Notes: generated from the letters alone by a model not told the origin. Shown: positions 21,262-31,590, numbered from the stretch's first letter. The stretch is DNA of 34,608 bases from Brachionus rotundiformis (GCA_016802295.1 JAESIW010000062.1:370278-404885), one strand, 5' to 3'. A program made the numbers and translations.

Positions 21262-21351
21262 TGTTCTATCCAAATTATAAATATGCACGATTTATAAATT
21301 TACTTATACAAATTATTAATTGACAAATTGGATATGCTATTTATAAATTTT
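21262..21351 (+). repeat. Left terminal inverted repeat, 90 bp
   Basis: Exact reverse complement of 24008-24097 by eye. Identity ends at the AAATTTT on the inner side. Confidence 0.95.
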
Positions 21352-21439
21352 TATGTTTATTTTTTATTCATAAATTGTAAATGAAATTTATAAATTGCAT
21401 AAAACAAATTTAAAAAATAAAATTATAAATTTTAAAAAA

Positions 21440-23840
21440 ATGAGTGACAACTTGAGTGAAGAGGGTCGCGCTGCCCATAAAGCAGCCTTTGAACAGTATT
21501 TAAATCAACAATATAAGAAAGAGGATTCGACCTCATTAATTATCGATAAATCGAAATACAATTTGATTATTAGCTACTTAAACGAGACTATCGAAAAACC
21601 CGATCCAAGCAAAAAATTTTATTTCAAAAAACAAAAATTTAATATTCAGATTATCGAAAATCAACCGAGACTTTATCGTGAATTTAAAAAACGAAATAAT
21701 ACCAATAACTTACCAGTAGCTGTCAAAGAAGATTATTTCGAAATCCTTTATGACGTCCACTCAGTTCAACGAGGACATATTGGAATTAATAAAATGGAAC
21801 ACCAACTGTCAATGCGTTTCTATGGAATACCACGGAACATCGTTGCTCAATTTATTAAATTTTGTCCAATATGCAATCTAAAATTAACACAAATGACTCA
21901 ACCTCGAATTAAACCCATTAGATCTGATGATTTTTTTTCGCGAATACAAATCGATTTAGTTGATATGCGTCATAGACCAGCTACACATAAAGCTGTAGTA
22001 TACCAGTGGATTGCTCATGTAATGGATCATTTTTCAAAGTTTCATATTTTATGGGCACAAGAACATAAGTGTGCTGAAGAAGTAGCCGAAGGTTTAGAGC
22101 GCTATGTATTTTCTCTTTTTGGTTTACCCGGAATCTTACAAGCTGACAACGGAACCGAGTTTAAAAATGCTCTAGTTGCTGGTCTGATTGAATCTTGGGA
22201 TGGAAATTGTAAAACTATCCATGGCAGACCTCGTCATCCACAAAGTCAAGGGCTGGTCGAACAAGGTAATGGGACTCTAGAGAGGATGTTAGCTGCAATG
22301 TTAATACAGTACAATACGAATGATTGGGTGGCTTTAATACCAAAAATACAATTTAATTTAAATACACAGCAAAGTTCATGTAATTAATTAATTTTTTTTT
22401 TCTTTGTTAATTGCTTAATTTTAATAAATAGCTACAAAATGTACACCTTATGAAGTAGTTTTCAATATTCAACCTACCGTAAACTCTTGTTTACTACCCC
22501 GGGGTACAAGTATGGTTTTAGCTATTGCCCCACCACCATAATATATGCTAGAAGCCCTGGGTTTTTCAAAAAAAGTTTCATTATAACCCCGGGATTTTAC
22601 TCTAAAAAACTTTGAAATACTTATATGAAGTTTAGCTGAATTTCATCATAGCCCCAGTGTGTATTATAAAAATTTTTTTTATAGACTCATGGGATTGAAA
22701 TTTTCAAAATAATACACATCCATGAGCTTAAAATTAAAAAAAAAACGTGAACACCCGTGAACATTATTTCATCATTCTTAAATAATTTTTAAGACTTTAA
22801 AACAGATCATTTGTAAAAAGAATTCGTTTAAATCGTATTCGTAATTCGTAAAATTTTTTTCGTTTAATTTTTCAATTTGTAAGCTCATCAAAAATTAATC
22901 AATTATTTTTGTACTTTTTTCTATTTTTTCTGTGAAGTATCGAATTTTTTTAAAAAATTTGAATTTTTCATTATAACCCCATTTAAATTATTAAATAATT
23001 TTTTTTTACCCCGGGTTTCTAATTTTTTCAATCTTAAAATACCTATACTAGAAATTTACTTTTTAAATTACAACCCCCCCACCTTTTTATTTGAACCCCA
23101 TGAGGTAGTAAACAAGAGTTTACGGTAATTTAGGTAATGAAAAACAAATTGTAGAAATAGTTAATGAAAATAATGAAGAAATCGAACGAAATATTGAACG
23201 CAACGATTTAACTTCAACTGCTAACTTAATCGGACATGACAATCAGCAATTTATTCAATCTTCATCCCCTGACCCACAACAAGCTATTCTCGAGCGAGTA
23301 CAAGAGACTCAAGAAGATGTTCAAGATGATGAAGAAGTTTTTAAAGTCCCTATTCGTGATGCTGTTCGAAATAATCAAGAAAAAGCAGCCAAAAAAATGC
23401 AAGAAAAGCATAACAAGAAAAGAAATAAAAGAACACTTGAGTTTGCAGTAGGTGATAAGGTAAGTGTTCTAATTCCAAGAATAGACAGGGGTGGTAGTGA
23501 TCTACCAAGATTACCTGGTATAATTCGTAGAGTAAGTAACGAAGGAGAATTTTATGAGATTGTTACGGAGCACGGAATATTAAAAGACTGTCTACGTTCT
23601 TGTGATTTGGAAATGTATTATGGTCTCTTAAGTTTTGAAATATCTGCAATTACAAATAAGATTTCATTAAGAGAAGCCTCTAAAAAAACTAATAAACGAG
23701 ATAAGGATTTGACTGAAATAGAGATTTCGTGCCAGTGTAATGGTACTTGTTCCGGTGGTAAATGTAAATGTTTTAGTTCAGGTGTCAAATGTAATTCACA
23801 TTGTCATATAAAATCAGTAAATAAATGTTGTAAAAATTAA
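21440..23840 (+). CDS. Ginger/KRBA2-type transposase, split by MITE
   Basis: ATG at 21440 is preferred over the upstream non-ATG opening. Exon 1 (21440-22379) has an HHCC zinc module (HSVQRGHIG, MEHQ, FCPICN) and the DDE core: Asp in IQIDLVDMRH, Asp in ILQADNGTEF, Glu in GLVEQGNGTLE. A 52-nt intron (22380-22431) precedes STKCTPYEVVFNIQP. There a 649-bp MITE interrupts the exon. Coding resumes at 23128 and contains KVSVLIPRIDRGGSDLPRLPG and a Cys-rich tail CQCNGTC, CKCFSSGVKC, HCH and CC, as in KRBA2-like proteins. Leaving out intron, MITE and one TA gives exactly 566 codons with stop, with no other frame break. The enzyme cuts and rejoins the element ends. Confidence 0.88.
22477..23125. mobile_element. 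649-bp MITE nested in the transposase exon
   Basis: Flanked by TA on both sides (22475-22476, 23126-23127), with 22-bp terminal inverted repeats starting CCGTAAACTC. The TA duplication suggests a Tc1/mariner-type mobiliser. Each repeat is itself a small palindrome (GTAAAC, loop TCTT, GTTTAC). No reading frame. C-runs (CCCC or CCCCGGG) recur in an AT-rich body. Confidence 0.85.
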
Positions 23841-24007
23841 TTATTTTTGTTTTTGTAGATTTTTTTAATTAACTTTTTTATAAAAAAAATTAATAAAATA
23901 ATCATTAAATTTCTTAAACATTCATATTTATTTTGTAAATTGTATACATAACACTATACAATTTGTAAAATTACAATTGAATTTATAAATTTACAGGTAA
24001 TTCTAAC

Positions 24008-24097
24008 AAAATTTATAAATAGCATATCCAATTTGTCAATTAATAATTTGTATAAGTAAATTTATAAATCGTGCATATTTATAATTTGGATAGAACA
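24008..24097 (-). repeat. Right terminal inverted repeat, 90 bp
   Basis: Exact reverse complement of 21262-21351. Immediately followed by the second TATC. Confidence 0.95.
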
Positions 24098-24101
24098 TAT
24101 C

Positions 24102-24270
24102 TAATTATCAAAACTAAAGAAAAAATATAATTTAATTTTTTGAGTTTTTATCTATTTTCCATTCAATAAACCAGTTCCGCGAGGGTGATATAAAAAAAAT
24201 TAACAAAATAAAATAAAAAAAATAAAGTTCTGTCTTTCTAAATGAATTAAAAAAACAAAATAAATAGTTT
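24102..24270. other. Short spacer
   Basis: AT-rich, nothing recognised. Confidence 0.3.
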
Positions 24271-24607
24271 TTATAATCCCGTATTACTGGGATATGGGCC
24301 AAAGGCATACTCTGATGCACCGCTGAACCAGATTTGCGGTGGATCTGAAAAAAGCGTATGAATAGTAAACCTGTCTATCATAATTAGGATGGATATTAAC
24401 CAGTACCTTCTTGGAATGATTACTGTCATCTTTAAAGAAGGTTTTCACTATTGGCAAATTCTGTCTATTAATTGAGGTACTTCTAACCAGCTGAAGCAAA
24501 TTTCCATTTGGGTTCAACATTAGAAAAGCTTCGGACATGTTTTTGACAAAAGAGGACCTCTTTGGTCTTTTGGCTCCTAGGTCGCTCGATAGTGCTCCTA
24601 GGATCAT
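24271..24607 (-). CDS. Unrecognised ORF with possible frameshifted tail
   Basis: ATG at 24607 opens 107 residues: RPKRSSFVKNMSEAFLMLNP, then KVLVNIHPNYDRQVYYSYAF. The published-style frame then gives an unconvincing tail ending at 24284. A one-base shift after YAF gives PPQIWFSGASEYAFGPYPSN to a stop at 24271, which reads more like protein. I do not recognise it. It lies between the transposon and the repeat array. It may be a decayed gene or an exon with the intron boundary at the TTTTTTCAG near 24350. Confidence 0.35.
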
Positions 24608-24768
24608 TATTTCCTTAACCGTATTGGTAAAACTTTTGATAAATTTGAGTACACAATACTATTTTAAATCTTATTATCAAAACTATACATAAACTATAAA
24701 TAAATTTTAAATCAATCTATAATAGTAATGGTCAAGGATGCTTTGCCAAACCTTAAGTCATTCATTTG
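24608..24768. other. AT-rich spacer before the repeat array
   Basis: No frame recognised. The first array unit begins near 24769 without a preceding G-rich junction. Confidence 0.35.
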
Positions 24769-26035
24769 ATTATATATATTTAATTCAACAAGGACAGAAA
24801 AGTGCTCATCGTAGGGAATCAGGATCTATAAGACCGCGCTAGCTAAACACTAGATAAGGGTGTCGTTGGATAGAGGAAGGACCAAAGGTGAGCAGGCAAC
24901 ACGTTGCAGAAATTTAGCCCCCGTGGTCTTATAGCTACGCGGCCCAGAAAATTGGTCTTTTTTTGCCAAAATGGCCATTTTTCAAATGTGTTTTACTCGC
25001 ACATATTGTATACCAATCGATAGGTCTCGATGCCAAACTAAACGTGGTGGTGTTTTTTTGAGCATATCTCTGGGCAATTTGGTAAAAAAGTGGCCAAAAA
25101 GGTCCAAAATACCAACTTGGAAAAAAAAATTTTTCCATTTTTGGACAATATGGGTATCTTTTTGTAGATTTTAAAGAGATCTATCCAATAGTATGTTTAT
25201 CTTTTTGATCGGACATGAATGGCACTTTTTGTAAGTTACCAAAGTCTGGATTTTTAAAAATCAATTTTTCTAATGGTGTTATATCATCGAATATTCAATT
25301 GAATACAGACAAATTGGGTATCAATCTCTAGATCTCGATGAAATCTATTCAAAAATATGTAATGTTAAGAAATTGGACTTGAATGGCAGATTTTATGAGT
25401 CTAAAAACACTTTTTTTTGAGGAATTGCTGCTTTAAAGGGACTTAAATCACTTAGAATATTTTCATAATATATAAAAATCTTCTTAATCTATAGGGCACT
25501 CTTTTGCGAGCCAAAGGCGAGCACCATTTCAGCAGCGAAGCTGCATCTATTTCAAAAGTAATATCTTAATTATTGTTATTAAAAACTTTTAACTTTTAAT
25601 AAAGAAAATATTAGATACTTTTCGAAGATTTTTTAAATTTTTAATGTTTACCATTAACTCTTTACCAAATTTAATGTGAAAAGCTTATGCATCATCAATT
25701 AAATCAAAGCTTAGTATAAGGCATCCTAAAAATTGCCCAGCAATTTTAACAAAAAGAAAAATTCTGTAATTAACTATTTTATTTAAATAATCTCAATAAT
25801 TATTTTTCCAACTTAATTTTTGTCATTTGATTCATTTTTAAAAATTTAAAAAAGAATAACTATAATAAAATATTAGTTAAAATTATAAAGCGTTTACCAT
25901 TAACTCTTCTCTATTAATTACTTAGTTTCAAAATATTAAAATCCTCAAGGAGTTTTTTTTAAAAAGATAAAATTTAAATAAAAACATAAAAGATAGAGGG
26001 AGGGAGGGCCTTGGGCCCGACACAGAGAGTCTAGT
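24769..26035 (+). repeat. Array unit 1 (type A, shortened)
   Basis: Type A head. About 300 bases shorter than unit 3 because the block with the first two GC-rich hairpins is missing. Hairpins 3 and 4 remain at 25506-25522 and 25532-25544. Confidence 0.85.
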
Positions 26036-27770
26036 TATATATATTTAATTTGACAAGGAAAAAATGGGGCTCAACTTGAACAGATTTGATCTGGCCAACT
26101 AGGCTATGTACAGGTGAGATAAGGGTGGCGTTGGATAGAGGAAAGATTGCCATTGTCATAACGTCACTTTTCTGAAATTCCTGACCTTTGGTTTCATAGC
26201 TGTGGGCTGGCAAACTTTTTCCAAAAAATTTGGTCGATTTTTCAAGAGCTATCTTTTGAACTGAGCATAGGATTTTATCAATCAGGGTATCTTTGGATAG
26301 CTCTTGACGAGTGTATTCCAAAGAGATACAGATCTAGCGTGTGTGATGTTGCTTGCATGAGAAAATTTCCAAAAACACAAAAAAACATGCTCTTTTTCTA
26401 TGCTCTCTACACAAGTGACCATTTATGCAAAAATATATTTTAATATAAAAATTTGTTCATTTTTTGACAATCTACAAGCTTATATGGTCGGTTTGTTTAC
26501 AGGATGCGCCAAATCTATGTGACCTCGACATAAAGTTACACAAATTTATATTAGAATTTCAAAGTTTAAAGCCATTTCCTATTTCCAATTTATCTTATAT
26601 ATGACAAATTCTATCGCAATCGATAGCTCTTGATGTCAGAGTAAATATCGAATGGTATTTTTACCAATTCTCATGGGTATTTGGAAAAAAAAGAGCCAAT
26701 AAGGTCAAAATTTACGACTTTTTAAAAAAAACATTTCCAAAATATGACAATATGGTAATCAATTTGTAGATCTCGATGAAATCTTTTCAAAAATATGTAA
26801 TGTTAGGAAATTAAACCTGAATGGCACTTTTTATGAGTTTAAAAACACCAATTTTCAAGGAATCGCTAATTAAGAGTGTCTTAAATCATTTATAATATAT
26901 CCATAAAATATATAAAAGGATATCAATCGATCCTTCTCAATGAGATCTACAATTTGATACCTATATTGATTAAGTTTATAATTAAATTTATTATCTTACC
27001 TAAGAAAAATCGTTTATTTGCATCGAAAAATTAAAGATTATAATTAACTGAGAGGAGTGAACATATAAAAACATTAAAGTACTAATTATTAGTAAAGTGA
27101 AGTTTTATCTTGAGATTTTTAAGCGAGCGAGGCGAAGCCGAGTGAGCAATATTTTACCCTGAAATTATTGATAAGTTTAAAAAAGAAGAATCGAAAGCGA
27201 GGCGAAGCCGAGCTTTCCTTCATCTTCTTAGTCTTTAGGGCACACTTCTGCGAGCCAAAGGCGAGCACCGTTTAAGCAGCGAAGCTCCATCTATCTTAAA
27301 ACTAAAAAATATACAACTTTGCTTAAATTTTTATAATAAATAAGTAAAAATTATAAAAATGTTCGAAGATGTTTAAAAGTTTTAAAGTTTACCATTAACT
27401 CTATACTGAATTTAAAAAATGATAGTTTGTTCAACATCAATTATTAATGGTCCGTATACGTATTAGGATGCCCATTAAAAAAGAGGTGAAATTATTTTTC
27501 CTTAATTTCTATTGAAAAAATTTTAAAAATTAACTTTCATAAAAGAATTTTTTCTAAAAAATTTTTCTAAATCATTTTTGAAAAGTTTTAGATAAAATAT
27601 TCACCATTGTTAAAAAATCTTAAACGTTTACCATTGACTCTTCTCTATTAATTACTTAGTTTCAAAATATCAAAATTTTCAAGGAGTTTTTTTTAAAAAG
27701 ATAAAATTTAAATAAAAACAAAAAAGATAGAGGGAGGGAGGGCCTTGGGCCCGACACAGAGAGTCTAGTT
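26036..27770 (+). repeat. Array unit 2 (type B head)
   Basis: A type B head with hairpin CAGAT, loop TTG, ATCTG at 26081-26093. The back half matches units 3 and 4, with hairpins at 27123-27147, 27193-27217, 27250-27266 and 27276-27288 (the last with one broken pair). It lacks the long AT-stem hairpin seen at 29004. Confidence 0.85.
27732..27752 (+). other. G-quadruplex motif / triloop hairpin at unit junction
   Basis: Four GGG runs with loops A, A and CCTT (27732-27749). The same bases can fold instead as GGGCC, loop TTG, GGCCC (27740-27752), flanked by GA on both sides. Identical motifs lie at 25998, 29300 and 30868. Confidence 0.85.
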
Positions 27771-28671
27771 ATATAATATTAATTTGACAAGGACAGAAAA
27801 GTGCTCATCGTAGGGAATCAGGATCTATAAGACCGCGCCAGCTAGGCACTTAAAAAGGGTGCCGTTGGATAGAGGAAGGACCAAAGGTGAGCAGGCAACA
27901 CGTTGCAGAAATTTAGCCCCCGTGGTCTTATAGCTACGCGGCCCAGAAAATTGGTCTTTTTTTGCCAAAATGGCCATTTTTCAAATGTGTTTTACTCGCA
28001 CATATTGTATACCAATCGATAGGTCTCGATGCCAAACTAAACGTGGCAGTGTTTTTTTGAGCATAGCTCTGGGCAATTTGGTAAAAAATTGGCCAAAAAG
28101 GTCCAAAATACCAACTTTGGAAAAAAAATATCTTCATTTTTGGACAATATGGGTATCATTTTGTAGATTTTGACGAGATCTATCCAATGGTATGTTTGCT
28201 TTTTTAATCCGACATGATTGGCACTTTTTATGAGTTGCCAAAGTCTGGATTTTTAAAAAGCAAAACTTTGAATGGTGTTAAATCATCGAATATTCAATTA
28301 AATAGAGACATATGGGGTATCAATTTGTAGATCTCGAAGAGTTGTATCCAAATATATGTATTGTTAAGATATTGGATTTGAATTGCATTTTTTAAAAGTT
28401 TTTAAATGCTATTTTTCAAGGAATTTCTACTCTAGAGAGTCTTAAATCTATTAAAATATTTCTATAATATATAAAAATGGGTATCAATCGATTCCTCTCA
28501 ATTAGATCTACTATTTGATACCCATAATGAGTAGTTTTATAATCAAATATATCAACTTATTTAAGAAAAATGTTTATTTGCATCGAAAAATCAAAGATAA
28601 TAATCAACCGAGAGGACCTAAAATATAAAAACATTAAAGTACTTATTAAAATAGAATTAATGTTATCTAAA

Positions 28672-28833
28672 GCGAGCGAGGCGAAGCCGAGTGAGCAATA
28701 TTTTAACTTAAAAATATTGATAAGTATAAGACGAATCGAAAGCGAGGCGAAGCCGAGCTTTCCTTCATCCTCTTAATCTATAGGGCACTCTTTTGCGAGC
28801 CAAAGGCGAGCACCGTTTAAGCAGCGAAGCTGC
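28672..28833 (+). repeat. GC-rich hairpin cluster in unit 3
   Basis: Four hairpins in 162 bases. 28672-28696: inner GGC, loop GAA, GCC, extended by two tandem GA/GA steps and short stems. 28738-28762: GAAAGC with GCTTTC, then GA/GA, then GGC, loop GAA, GCC. 28795-28811: GC, GA/GA, GCC, loop AAA, GGC. 28821-28833: GCAGC, loop GAA, GCTGC. The same cluster is at 30240-30401 in unit 4. GCGAAGC is a known unusually stable DNA mini-hairpin. Confidence 0.85.
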
Positions 28834-29003
28834 ATCTATCTTAAAATTAAAATATATAAAACTTTGCTCAAATTTGTATAATTTTTAAGTAAATATTTTA
28901 AAATATTCGAAGTTGATTAAAAGTTTTAAAGTTTACCATTAACTCTATACTAAATTTAAAAAATGAAAGTTTGTTCAACATCAATTATTAAAGGTCCGTA
29001 TAC

Positions 29004-29042
29004 GGGCAGACTAAAAATTGCCAAGCAATTTTTAGGATGCCC
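29004..29042 (+). repeat. 39-nt hairpin with tandem G.A step
   Basis: An outer stem GGGCA/TGCCC, a GA/GA step, an 11-bp stem (CTAAAAATTGC with its complement) and loop CAA. Repeated at 30572-30610. It is absent from unit 2 at the matching place. The perfect palindrome CCGTATACGG lies directly before it and overlaps its first bases. Confidence 0.85.
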
Positions 29043-29339
29043 ATAAAAAAAGAGGTAAAATTATTTTTCCTTAATTTCTATTGAAAAAATTTGAAAAATT
29101 AACTTTCATAAAAGAATTTTTTCTAAAAATTGTTTCTAAATGATTTTTAAAAAGTTTTAGAAAAAATATTCACCATTGTTAAAAAAATTTTAAACGTTTA
29201 TTATTAACTCTTCTCTATTAATTACTTAGTTTCAAAATATCAAAATCCTCAAGGAGTTTTTTAAAAAGATAAAATTTAAATAATAACATAAAAGAAAGAG
29301 GGAGGGAGGGCCTTGGGCCCGACACAGAGAGTCTAGTTA

Positions 29340-30907
29340 TATATATTTAATTCAACAAGGACAGAAAAGTGCTCATCGTAGGGAATCAGGATCTATAAGA
29401 CCGCGCTAGCTAAACACTAGATAAGGGTGTCGTTGGATAGAGGAAGGACCAAAGGTGAGCAGGCAACACGTTGCAGAAATTTAGCTCCCGTGGTCTTATA
29501 GCTACGCGGCCCAGAAAATTGGTCTTTTTTTGCCAAAATGGCCACTTTTCAAATGTGTTTTACTCGCACATATTGTATACCAATCGATAGGTCTCGATGC
29601 CAAACTAAACGTGGCAGTGTTTTTTTGAGTATAGCTCTGGGCAATTTGGTAAAAAAGTGGCCAAAAAGGTCCAAAATACCAACTTTGGAAAAAAAATATC
29701 TTCATTTTTGGACAATATGGGTATCATTTTGTAGATTTTGACGAGATCTATCCAATGGTATGTTTGCTTTTTTAATCCGACATGATTGGCACTTTTTATG
29801 AGTTGCCAAAGTCTGGATTTTTAAAAAGCAAAACTTTGAATGGTGTTAAATCATCGAATATTCAATTAAATAGAGACATATGGGGTATCAATTTGTAGAT
29901 CTCGAAGAGTTGTATCCAAATATATGTATTGTTAAGATATTGGATTTGAATTGCATTTTTTAAAAGTTTTTAAATGCTATTTTTCAAGGAATTTCTACTC
30001 TAGAGAGTCTTAAATCTATTAAAATATTTCTATAATATATAAAAATGGGTATCAATCGATTCCTCTCAATTAGATCTACTATTTGATACCCATAATGAGT
30101 AGTTTTATAATCAAATATATCAACTTATTTAAGAAAAATGTTTATTTGCATCGAAAAATCAAAGATAATAATCAACCGAGAGGACCTAAAATATAAAAAC
30201 ATTAAAGTACTTATTAAAATAGAATTAATGTTATCTAAAGCGAGCGAGGCGAAGCCGAGTGAGCAATATTTTAACTTAAAAATATTGATAAGTATAAGAC
30301 GAATCGAAAGCGAGGCGAAGCCGAGCTTTCCTTCATCCTCTTAATCTATAGGGCACTCTTTTGCGAGCCAAAGGCGAGCACCGTTTAAGCAGCGAAGCTG
30401 CATCTATCTTAAAATTAAAATATATAAAACTTTGCTCAAATTTGTATAATTTTTAAGTAAATATTTTAAAATATTCGAAGTTGATTAAAAGTTTTAAAGT
30501 TTACCATTAACTCTATACTAAATTTAAAAAATGAAAGTTTGTTCAACATCAATTATTAAAGGTCCGTATACGGGCAGACTAAAAATTGCCAAGCAATTTT
30601 TAGGATGCCCATAAAAAAAGAGGTAAAATTATTTTTCCTTAATTTCTATTGAAAAAATTTGAAAAATTAACTTTCATAAAAGAATTTTTTCTAAAAATTG
30701 TTTCTAAATGATTTTTAAAAAGTTTTAGAAAAAATATTCACCATTGTTAAAAAAATTTTAAACGTTTATTATTAACTCTTCTCTATTAATTACTTAGTTT
30801 CAAAATATCAAAATCCTCAAGGAGTTTTTTAAAAAGATAAAATTTAAATAATAACATAAAAGAAAGAGGGAGGGAGGGCCTTGGGCCCGACACAGAGAGT
30901 CTAGTTA
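29340..30907 (+). repeat. Array unit 4 (type A)
   Basis: The head (to about 29420) matches unit 1 base for base, while the rest matches unit 3. This suggests gene conversion or unequal exchange. Confidence 0.88.
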
Positions 30908-31590
30908 TATATATTTAATTTGACAAGGAAAAAATGGGGCTCAACTTGAACAGATTCGATCTGGCCAACTAGCTTACGTACAGGTGAGATAGGGGTGGCG
31001 TTGGATAGAGCATAGATTGCCATTGTCATAACGTCACTTTTCTGAAATTCCTGACCTTTGGTTTCATAGCTGTGGGCTGGCAAACTTTATCAAAAAAATT
31101 TGGTCGATTTTTCAAGAGCTATCTTTTGAACCGAGCATAGGATTTTTTCAATCAGGGTATCTTTGGATAGCTCTTGGCGAGTGTATTCCAATGAGATACT
31201 TTTTTGGTCTAACAGATGTTGCTAGCATGAGAAAATTGCCAAAAACACAAAAAAACATGCTCTTTTTCTATGCTCTTTACACAAGTGACCATTTATGCAA
31301 AAATATATTTTAATATAAAAATTTGTTCATTTTTTGACAATCTACAAGCTCATATGGTCGGTTTGTTTACAGGATGCGCCAAATCTATGTGACCTCGACA
31401 TAAAGTTACACAAACTAACATTAGAATTTCAAGGTTTAAAGTCATTTCCTATTTCCAATTTATCTTTTATATGATAAATTCTATCGGAATCGATAGCACT
31501 TGATGTCAGAGTAAATATGGAATTGTATTTTTACCAATTCTCAAGGTTATTTGGAAATAAAAGGGCCAAAAAGGTCGACTTTTTAAGAAA
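30908..31590 (+). repeat. Array unit 5 (type B, truncated)
   Basis: Matches unit 2 from its head to about 31590, then unique sequence begins. The CAGAT/ATCTG stem is kept while its loop changes from TTG to TCG (30951-30963). Confidence 0.82.

Larger units (their letters stand above)
21262..24097 (+). mobile_element. Complete Ginger-like (KRBA2-type) DNA transposon
   Basis: A 2836-bp element with termini TGTTCTATCC and GGATAGAACA, perfect 90-bp terminal inverted repeats, and TATC flanking both ends (21258-21261 and 24098-24101) as a 4-bp target duplication. Between them lies one intron-containing integrase-like transposase gene. Ginger elements are cut-and-paste transposons whose transposase is related to retroelement integrases. 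A TGT...ACA end and a short target duplication fit. The identical repeats argue for recent movement, but a later MITE insertion splits the gene. Confidence 0.88.
27771..29339 (+). repeat. Array unit 3 (type A variant)
   Basis: A type A head with several substitutions compared with units 1 and 4, including a compensatory pair at 27846/27862. The remainder is nearly identical to unit 4. Confidence 0.88.
24769..31590 (+). repeat. Tandem array of five structured repeat units
   Basis: Five head-to-tail units: 24769-26035, 26036-27770, 27771-29339, 29340-30907 and a truncated 30908 to about 31590. Two head types alternate. Type A (AGTGCTCATCGTAGGG) heads units 1, 3 and 4. Type B (ATGGGGCTCAACTTG) heads units 2 and 5. 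Units 3 and 4 are exactly 1568 bases apart and almost identical beyond the head. Four junctions carry GGGAGGGAGGGCCTTGGG. The short frames inside (67-68 residues, both strands) repeat with the units and lack protein character. I regard the array as non-coding. Confidence 0.9.

Noticed and set aside
22477..23125. Reading the MITE as a spliced intron
   Set aside because: Possible GT and AG sites near its ends do not keep the transposase in frame. Only removal at the TA does.
24935..25174. Overlapping 67-residue frames on both strands, repeated at 27934 and 29502
   Set aside because: They recur only because the array units repeat. Composition is biased, no family motif is visible, and both strands are open equally.
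28570..28776. 68-residue plus-strand frame with repeated EAKPSE text, also at 30138
   Set aside because: The repeated residues are simply the hairpin sequences translated, and unit 1 lacks the block.
24769..31590. CRISPR-like array
   Set aside because: Units are over 1 kb, with no short repeats and unique spacers, and the genome is eukaryotic.
24769..31590. Hammerhead-type self-cleaving ribozyme in the repeat units
   Set aside because: I looked for a CTGATGA plus GAAA core and did not find one in the units.
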